Source: Moorella thermoacetica
GTDB lineage: Bacteria; Bacillota; DSM-521; Neomoorellales; Neomoorellaceae
DNA length: 64,000 bases
Assembly: GCF_001267405.1 (NCBI RefSeq)
Contig: NZ_CP012369.1
Coordinates: 2,010,001 to 2,074,000, forward strand
Reading direction: 5' to 3'
Shown in pieces: positions 58,846 through 64,000 of the stretch. Every line of letters begins with the position of its first letter. The first letter of the stretch is position 1. The translations under genes and the position numbers were made by a program. A model generated the notes under the pieces. That model was given only the letters and a program-made list of their open reading frames with translations. It searched no databases and was not told where the DNA came from.

Positions 58846-59064
58846 TGCCTCAAGCGGCAATTACAACCTTTACGTCAGGTGACCATCACCTGCTCCTTTT
58901 TTGTGGTAATACGTTTCTAAATTTTAACAAGGAGCAGGAGATAAGAAAGGTAATTTTGCCTCTTCGCCTGTCTTCAAGTCTTCTCTGTTTCCCGGTTTGC
59001 CAATAACGTTAATGGATATAGTTCTGCTCCGAGAGGTTGGCTGATAGGGACATCCGTCCGAAGT

Positions 59065-59985
59065 TTAAACCCCGGCCAGTTTAAGCAGCGGTTCCAGATC
59101 GTTTGGTTGCGCCAGAAAACCCCGATAAAGGTCGCCATACGCCTGCAGGCGCTCCCGGGCGGTGTGGATGTTGAAGTCTTTGGGGCTGAACATCCCCCTC
59201 TTTACCTCCTCCCAGGTCAGGGGCGTTGAAACCGGCGCCCCGGGTAAGGGTCGCAGGCTGTAGGGGAAGGCCATGGACCGTCCGCGGACGTTCTGCAGGT
59301 AGTCCAGGTAGACCCGATCTTTACGCTTCGGGATCGACCGTTCGGTGGTGGCCTTGCGGGGGTAAACCCCGGCGACCAGCCGCGCCAGGTACCCCATGGC
59401 GGCTGTCACCTGGTGAAAGGTCCAGCGAGGTTCAAGGGGGATAAAGATATGCAACCCAGTAGCACCGGAGGTTTTAGGATAGCCGCTGAGGTTAAACTCC
59501 TTTAAAGCCTGGTGGACCAGGAGGGCGATATCCAAGACATCTTTAAAAGTTGCCCCCGCACTTGGGTCCAGATCCATGACGGCGATATCGGGGTATTCCA
59601 GGCGGCCGGCCCTGGAGAGCCAGGCATGGACCTCGATACACCCCTGATTGGCCAGCCAGATCAGGGTTTCTTCATTATTACAGAGAACATAATTAATAGT
59701 CTTGCTGCTATCAGCATGATAGACAGGCAGGGTCGTAACCCAGTCCGGGGCATAGGCAGGGCACTCTTTCTGGTAAAAGGCCTCCCCTGTTATGCCATCC
59801 GGGTAGCGCTTAAGGACCAGGGGGCGATCCCGGAGGTAGGGCAAGAGAAAGGGAGCCATGTCGACATAATACTTGATAAGATCAAACTTGGTCAGACCTT
59901 CCGGCCAGAAAACCTTGTCCAGGTTGGTCAAGTGGAGCTGTCGCTTCAGCAATTGGGACCGTATATATTGCCGGCCCTGGCCCAT
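59065..59985 (-). CDS. LigD-type DNA/RNA polymerase domain protein (copy 2)
   Basis: Paralogue of the protein at 45.4-46.4 kb with the same motifs: LTNLDKVFWPEGLTKFDLIKYYVDMAP, AVMDLDPSAG (metal-binding D-x-D), SGATGLHIFIPL and DYLQNVRGRSMAFPYSLRPLPGAPVSTPLTWEEV. I chose the ATG at 59985 (MGQGRQYIRSQLLKRQLHLTNLD), about 306 aa, matching copy 1; the longer frame to 60210 has a non-homologous N-terminus within the duplicated intergenic region. It is divergent from the intact propeller gene. No Ku or ligase gene is visible. Confidence 0.88.
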   Translation of the reverse strand: MGQGRQYIRSQLLKRQLHLTNLDKVFWPEGLTKFDLIKYYVDMAPFLLPYLRDRPLVLKRYPDGITGEAFYQKECPAYAPDWVTTLPVYHADSSKTINYVLCNNEETLIWLANQGCIEVHAWLSRAGRLEYPDIAVMDLDPSAGATFKDVLDIALLVHQALKEFNLSGYPKTSGATGLHIFIPLEPRWTFHQVTAAMGYLARLVAGVYPRKATTERSIPKRKDRVYLDYLQNVRGRSMAFPYSLRPLPGAPVSTPLTWEEVKRGMFSPKDFNIHTARERLQAYGDLYRGFLAQPNDLEPLLKLAGV

Positions 59986-60288
59986 TTTTATGCCGCAACC
60001 CCCTATTATTCCTGGCTTGCCACTAGTATCTCCCACCCCGGTTAAAGCCCATACGCCAGGCGCAAGGAAGTAGACCTGCGGCGTTCCACCGGAAAATATC
60101 ACTAAAAACTGGAACCATTTCCCCTCTCCTGGCGTCTGGGTATCATGGAAGCAAAAAAAGGCAGAGAGGGGTAATGGCGGTGCCAGGTAAAAATCCCGGC
60201 CGGTCACCACCGGCGATCGTCAGGGCTTACCCTAACAGGACTGTTTTTGCCAGGCTAAATCTCAATGTAGATAACAGGAGGCTCTTCC
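59986..60288 (+). other. Divergent leader between LigD-like copy 2 and the propeller gene
   Basis: No gene. 60015-60140 is homologous to 46390-46540. Closer to the propeller gene, 60165-60250 contains hairpins GCCGGT/ACCGGC (60199-60204, 60209-60214) and AGGGCTTACCCT (about 60221-60232), suggesting a structured 5' leader; I could not match it to a known riboswitch. ACAGGAGGCTC is the ribosome site. Confidence 0.4.
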
Positions 60289-62580
60289 ATGCATTACGCT
60301 AAAGAACCCTTTAAGTCCCTGGTCCTGCTGGCCTTATTCTTCCTGCTGGCGGGGTTCTTCCCCGCCCCAGGCCTGGCCGGGACGGGAGGTATCACTATTT
60401 TTGTCGACGGCCAGGAACTCAACCTGGAGGAGCCGGCCATAATCCAGGACGGCTACGTCCTGGCACCCGTGCGGGCCCTGGCGGAAGCCCTCCAAGCCCG
60501 GGTGACTTGGAACGAAGGGACCAATGAGGTAATAATAACAGGGCCGCAAACGACCATCAAAATGGTGGCCGGCAGCAAAGATGTATACAAGAATGAGGAA
60601 CGGCTATCCTTGTCCGTACCCGTGCAGGTACGTAACGGCCGTGTCCTGGCGCCGGCACGCTTCCTGGCGGAATCCCTGGGCGCCGGGGTCTCCTGGAACG
60701 CCCTGACCTTGACGGTCGCCATCACCACCCCGCCGCCCGCAGTGCCGGAGCGGGTATACGCAGCACCCTTCCCGGCCCGGGTGGCCTTCACCGCCAACAA
60801 TCACCTCTGGCTCCTGGACGGCAGCCAGGCCGGGGCCGGGCCGGTGACGAAGGACGGCGCCGTGCAAATTCTGGGCTGGTCCCCCGACGGCCAGTGGCTG
60901 GCCTACCTGCAATGGGAGACGTCGGAGTTCCGGGCCGGCAAGCCCTACCTGTGGGTAGTGAGGGCCGACGGTAGCGGCGCCTTCCAGGTAGACCAGCGGC
61001 CGGTGCTGGCAAAGGCGTCCTGGTCGCCGGTGGCCAGCATCCTGGCCTACAGTACCCAGGGGCCGGGTGGCGGTTACGCCCCGGATATGAACCTGAAGCT
61101 CGCCGCTATAGAAAGCGGCCAGGCTAGAGTAACGACGCTGATACCGGACAAAGGTGAGCTGGTGGAAGACTTCGCCTGGGCCCCGGACGGTCAGAGCCTA
61201 GCCGTCTCCCTGCCGCGCACGCAGGATGAACCCCTGCGCATTGACCGCCTGACCTTGAAGGGCGAACGCAGCAACATTCTAACCCTGGGCGAGGCCGGCA
61301 CCCCCATAGGTGAGGTCTACCCCTCCTTTGCTTATGGTTTTAGCTGGTCGCCCGGCGGCCGCTACCTGGCCTATCACCTGCACCCCAACTCGGCGTCCCT
61401 GCCCGCCGACGCCGTTGACCTTCAGGTCCTGGATCTGGAGCAGCCCGGCAAGCCCCTGGACCTGGGGGTAACCCTTAATTACTCCGGGTGGCTGGCCTGG
61501 TCCCCGGACGGCAGCCGGCTGGCCTATATCCGGGGCGGCGGCCGGGATGCCACTATTGGAAAGCGACTAACCATCGTCGACCTGAAGGCCGGGGGGAAGA
61601 GCACCGATTACGGCCAGACCGGCCAGGTAGATACTATGCCGGTGTGGCTGCCAGCCGCAGATAGCGGCGTCCTCTACTGCCGCGGCCCGGAAAATAAGTA
61701 TTGGGAGGGCAACCGGCAAAACGACGCCCGGGTCCTGGTGCCCGGCCAGCGCATTTGGTGGCAGAAGCTCGATGGTAAAGCCGTGCCCGTAACCTCCGGC
61801 CCGGCTGGCACCGCCGACTACTACCCCTCCGTCTCCCCGGACGGCCAGAATCTCACCTACCTGCGCCTGGACCGCCGCGACAGCGGTTCCCTTTACCGGC
61901 AGCCCCTGGCCGGCGGCCCGGCGGTAGAACTGGTACGGAACCTGAACGGCTCGCCCGGCTACTACGGCAACTACTACCCCGCCTGGATAAGCATCTACTA
62001 CCTGGACCAAACCACCCGGGTAAGCGGGAAAATCGTAGTCAGCGACGTGGAAGGCCGTCACTATGAGCTGGAAACCGCCCGGGGGCGCCTGGTCCTGGTT
62101 CCGGATAAGGGCTATCCTGTCGCAGCCCAGGATCTAGAAAAATACGCCGGCCGGGAGGTAATCGTAGCCGGGGTAATAAGCGGGGAACCCAGCATGTATA
62201 TGCGCGGTCCCTTGCTGCGGGTCCGGTCCGTCACCCCGGCCGGTGGCATACCGGCCCCTGCCACCCAGCTTACCAGCTTTACCATTGCCAGGCCCAACCT
62301 GGTGGTTAAGGGCCAGCATCTGGCCTGGGTGGAGATCTGGGCTATACCGACAGGAACGGGGATAACGGAGAAGGATTATACCCTTCTCGGCCAGGCCGGC
62401 AAGCAAGCGGAAACCAGCGGTGAACAGGTCTGGATCTTCCCCATCCCTAAAGAAACCATCCTGGCTACCGCGCTCTTCGCCCGGGGCTATGATGAACAAG
62501 GCCGCGATGCCGGCAGGGTTTCCCTGCCTGTCGAAGGCGTCACTGCATTGAATAAAGCCCTGGGGACTGTGAGCAATTAA
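60289..62580 (+). CDS. Secreted beta-propeller protein with copper-amine-oxidase-N-like domain
   Basis: 763 aa. Signal peptide (LVLLALFFLLAGFFPAPGLA), then a Cu_amine_oxidN1-type stalk domain (IFVDGQELNLEEPAIIQDGYVLAPVRALAEAL and VQVRNGRVLAPARFLAESLGAGVSW, about 35-150), then a TolB/WD40-like propeller with repeated PD40 blades: WSPDGQWLAYLQ, WAPDGQSLAVSL, WSPGGRYLAYHL, WSPDGSRLAYIR and VSPDGQNLTYLR. A C-terminal domain (EKYAGREVIVAGVISGE...GTGITEKDYTLLGQ) of unknown fold follows and is the part retained in two decayed copies elsewhere. Probably a cell-surface protein; ligand unknown. ATG follows AGGAGG. Confidence 0.85.
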   Translation: MHYAKEPFKSLVLLALFFLLAGFFPAPGLAGTGGITIFVDGQELNLEEPAIIQDGYVLAPVRALAEALQARVTWNEGTNEVIITGPQTTIKMVAGSKDVYKNEERLSLSVPVQVRNGRVLAPARFLAESLGAGVSWNALTLTVAITTPPPAVPERVYAAPFPARVAFTANNHLWLLDGSQAGAGPVTKDGAVQILGWSPDGQWLAYLQWETSEFRAGKPYLWVVRADGSGAFQVDQRPVLAKASWSPVASILAYSTQGPGGGYAPDMNLKLAAIESGQARVTTLIPDKGELVEDFAWAPDGQSLAVSLPRTQDEPLRIDRLTLKGERSNILTLGEAGTPIGEVYPSFAYGFSWSPGGRYLAYHLHPNSASLPADAVDLQVLDLEQPGKPLDLGVTLNYSGWLAWSPDGSRLAYIRGGGRDATIGKRLTIVDLKAGGKSTDYGQTGQVDTMPVWLPAADSGVLYCRGPENKYWEGNRQNDARVLVPGQRIWWQKLDGKAVPVTSGPAGTADYYPSVSPDGQNLTYLRLDRRDSGSLYRQPLAGGPAVELVRNLNGSPGYYGNYYPAWISIYYLDQTTRVSGKIVVSDVEGRHYELETARGRLVLVPDKGYPVAAQDLEKYAGREVIVAGVISGEPSMYMRGPLLRVRSVTPAGGIPAPATQLTSFTIARPNLVVKGQHLAWVEIWAIPTGTGITEKDYTLLGQAGKQAETSGEQVWIFPIPKETILATALFARGYDEQGRDAGRVSLPVEGVTALNKALGTVSN

Positions 62581-62593
62581 CCATCTGGCTACT

Positions 62594-62631
62594 AAAGCTT
62601 TAGCTCCGGTCAACCGGAGCTGAAGCTTTTT
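62594..62631 (+). terminator. Terminator after the propeller gene
   Basis: AAAGCTT-AGCTCCGGT pairs with ACCGGAGCT-AAGCTTT across CA, with one bulge, and ends in five T. From here to 62815 I see no gene. Confidence 0.85.
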
Positions 62632-62815
62632 AGTTAACATGTTTGGCGGCGGCCTTGCCAGACAGATTCGCTGATAATACTTGAGCCCTTTACCCCTTTT
62701 AACCGCCGTGCCGGTATAGTACAAAAACGCCAGGAAACAATCCGCAATAACTTTGCCAATTTAATAACATTTGTGCAATCGTTTTAAGGCAAAATAATTC
62801 CTGGAAGGTGAAGCC

Positions 62816-63070
62816 TTGCCTGCCTTTAAATTGTTAACCGTTTTCGTCTTGATGATGGTGCTTCTCTGGCTGCTGGCCCCGCTGGCACCGGTAATTTTCG
62901 GGAGTTCATGCCTCCTCGCTATCATTTACCGTCTCAGCCCGGCCGCCTTCGAATTATTTTATCGCCACATATGGGAGTACTGCCTGCCCCTCTACCCGAG
63001 TCTTTTAATAATCGCCGGTGTTTGCGGGATACCCCTGGCGCAATTAATCCTTGACCGTCGACTTCTTTAA
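62816..63070 (+). CDS. Small membrane protein of unknown function (84 aa)
   Basis: Not recognised. Two hydrophobic segments, LLTVFVLMMVLLWLLAPLAPVIFGSSCLLAIIY and PLYPSLLIIAGVCGIPLAQLIL, flank a short aromatic loop ELFYRHIWEYCL. The TTG at 62816 is 7 nt after GGAAGGTG. It stands alone ahead of the sdpR-type gene, and a separate promoter precedes that gene. Confidence 0.6.
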   Translation: MPAFKLLTVFVLMMVLLWLLAPLAPVIFGSSCLLAIIYRLSPAAFELFYRHIWEYCLPLYPSLLIIAGVCGIPLAQLILDRRLL

Positions 63071-63137
63071 AGGAGGAGTGGCCGGTTAGACCACTAGCGC
63101 GCCCCCCTCTTTGTTGTTTTTCTAATAGCCATTTCCC

Positions 63138-63190
63138 TTGACAAACAAGCTGGCGAAAGTTATATTGTGGTTAATTAGATTTGTTTCTAA
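63138..63190 (+). promoter_or_regulatory. Promoter and operator of the sdpR-sdpI-like operon
   Basis: TTGACA (63138-63143), 17-bp spacer, TATATT (63161-63166), then a dyad TTAGA-N6-TCTAA (63175-63190) right at the expected start site. ArsR-type repressors bind such sites, so autorepression is likely. Confidence 0.75.
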
Positions 63191-63218
63191 ATATCCCGGA
63201 AGGGAAGGATGAAAGGCC

Positions 63219-63530
63219 ATGGGGTTAAACACCCTCTTCAAGGCCCTGGGCGATGACACCCGCCGGGAAATCCTGCGCCGGCTGGCCCGGGGGGATATGG
63301 CCGCCGGAGAGATTGCCGCAGCCTTCGACCTCTCCTGGCCGACCATTTCCCACCACCTCAATGTCCTTAAGGAGGCGGGGCTGGTGCAGGATGAGAAAAA
63401 GGGCCAGTACGTCATCTATTCCCTGAACACCACTGTTTTTCAGGACATTGCAGGATGGCTCTTCGACATGCTGGGGATAATAACGGAGCGACAGCCAGCC
63501 AGAAAAGGGGGAGTTAAAGATGGAAAATAA
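63219..63530 (+). CDS. ArsR-family autorepressor (SdpR-like)
   Basis: 103-aa winged-helix repressor: LFKALGDDTRREILRRLARGDMAAGEIAAAFDLSWPTISHHLNVLKEAGLVQDEKKGQYVIYSLNTTVFQDIAGWLF. It lacks the metal-binding cysteines of ArsR/SmtB and matches the SdpR subgroup, in which the membrane protein SdpI senses toxin and sequesters the repressor. Its 3' end overlaps the sdpI-type gene by 11 bp. Confidence 0.88.
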   Translation: MGLNTLFKALGDDTRREILRRLARGDMAAGEIAAAFDLSWPTISHHLNVLKEAGLVQDEKKGQYVIYSLNTTVFQDIAGWLFDMLGIITERQPARKGGVKDGK

Positions 63531-64000
63531 GTACCGCGTTAGCAAGGAAATGATAACCCGTGACTGGCCCGCCCTGATGGTCCTGGTGGCCATGCTGGTC
63601 GCCGGCATCCTGGTCTACCCCCATCTCCCGGACCTGGTCCCGTCCCACTGGAACTTCCGGGGTGAAGTGGATAATTACTTCAACCGCTTCTGGGGCGCCT
63701 TCGCCCTGCCCCTGATGACCGGGGGCATTTACCTGCTCCTGCTTTTTGTCCCTTACCTGGATCCCAAGCGGGAAAACTATCCCCGCTTTGACCGGGCCTA
63801 CCAGGTAGTGCGCCTGGGGATGGTCTTCTTTATGGGGGGGATTTATGCCACCACCCTGGTCGTGGCCCTGGGCGGCCCGGCCAACCTGGTCGGCCGGGTA
63901 GTACCCTTGGCGATAGGATTGCTCTTTATCCTGATCGGCAACTACCTGCCCCAGGCGCGTCTCAATTACTTCTTCGGTATCCGTACACCCTGGACCCTGG
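63520..64000 (+). CDS. SdpI/YhfL-family membrane protein, N-terminal part
   Basis: 160 residues before the right edge: ITRDWPALMVLVAMLVAGILVYPHLPDLVPSHWNFRGEVDNYFNRFWGAFALPLM is the DUF1648 start of SdpI proteins, followed by further helices (LLLLFVPYLDP, VVPLAIGLLFILIGNYLPQARLNYFFGIRTPWTL, the conserved SdpI segment). In Bacillus SdpI gives immunity to the SdpC killing factor and controls SdpR. No sdpC-type gene is visible. The ATG at 63520 lies inside the sdpR-type gene after GGGGGAG. Confidence 0.88.
   Translation, partial: MENKYRVSKEMITRDWPALMVLVAMLVAGILVYPHLPDLVPSHWNFRGEVDNYFNRFWGAFALPLMTGGIYLLLLFVPYLDPKRENYPRFDRAYQVVRLGMVFFMGGIYATTLVVALGGPANLVGRVVPLAIGLLFILIGNYLPQARLNYFFGIRTPWTL

Noticed and set aside
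59986-60210. Longer N-terminus for the second LigD-like protein
   Set aside because: The extra 75 residues come from the intergenic DNA that is also duplicated at the first copy, have no counterpart there and no ribosome site, so the ATG at 59985 is preferred.
1-64000. tRNA or rRNA genes
   Set aside because: I scanned for TPsiC-arm-like GGTTC-A/G-A-N-TCC segments with matching acceptor stems and for rRNA-like tracts and found no candidate that folds.

Overview
The window is dense, GC-rich (except 36.0-39.6 kb) and carries a complete GerA/GerB/GerC spore germination operon, a short-form HisG with HisZ, a three-part PurL/PurQ/PurS enzyme and an ECF vitamin-type transporter. This points to an endospore-forming, probably thermophilic anaerobic Firmicute. 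My best guess, from gene content and protein flavour only, is Moorella or a close relative.

Layout. 0-2 kb (minus): xylose-type catabolism, with a xylulokinase cut by the window edge and a frameshifted xylose-isomerase-like gene behind a pair of repeated operators. 2-6.3 kb: subtilisin-like protease, two tandem very small hydrophobic peptides, a small unknown protein and a chemoreceptor with a sensor domain at the wrong end. 6.5-14.2 kb (minus): histidine operon hisZ-G-D-B-H-A-F-IE, preceded by a TrpR-like regulator (YerC/HisR type) and a promoter with a tandem repeat over the start site; hisC is absent. 14.4-19 kb (minus): gerA-gerB-gerC plus a small two-helix membrane gene. 19.1-31.6 kb (minus): complete de novo purine operon purE-B-C-S-Q-L-F-M-N-H-D. 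Spacers inside the his and pur operons hold a family of related structured repeats, some of which run into the 3' ends of genes.

31.6-39.6 kb: a cyanase remnant, a LysM/beta-lactamase-fold secreted protein, an enoate-reductase-like Fe-S flavoprotein, and then a lower-GC plus-strand cluster encoding an ECF transporter (S, T, fused A-A) followed by a TudS-related desulfidase gene interrupted by an in-frame TGA. This looks like an uptake-plus-desulfuration unit.

39.7-62.6 kb is an accessory region shaped by mobile DNA: a Uma2-type nuclease gene; an IS4-family element with 9-bp target duplication that is itself split by an IS3-family element with 4-bp duplication; a KhtTU K+/H+ antiporter; two diverged LigD-type polymerase-domain genes, each beside a copy (one intact, one decayed) of a secreted beta-propeller gene; a VapBC pair; an IS21 remnant inside a broken ABC permease; three copies of an Rpn/PD-(D/E)XK gene, one a mosaic pseudogene; a GH26-like secreted hydrolase; a MerR regulator; a truncated FtsW/RodA gene fused head-on to a propeller fragment; a truncated SPL-type radical SAM gene; and a MarR-MATE efflux operon. 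The window ends with a small membrane protein and an SdpR-SdpI pair cut by the right edge.
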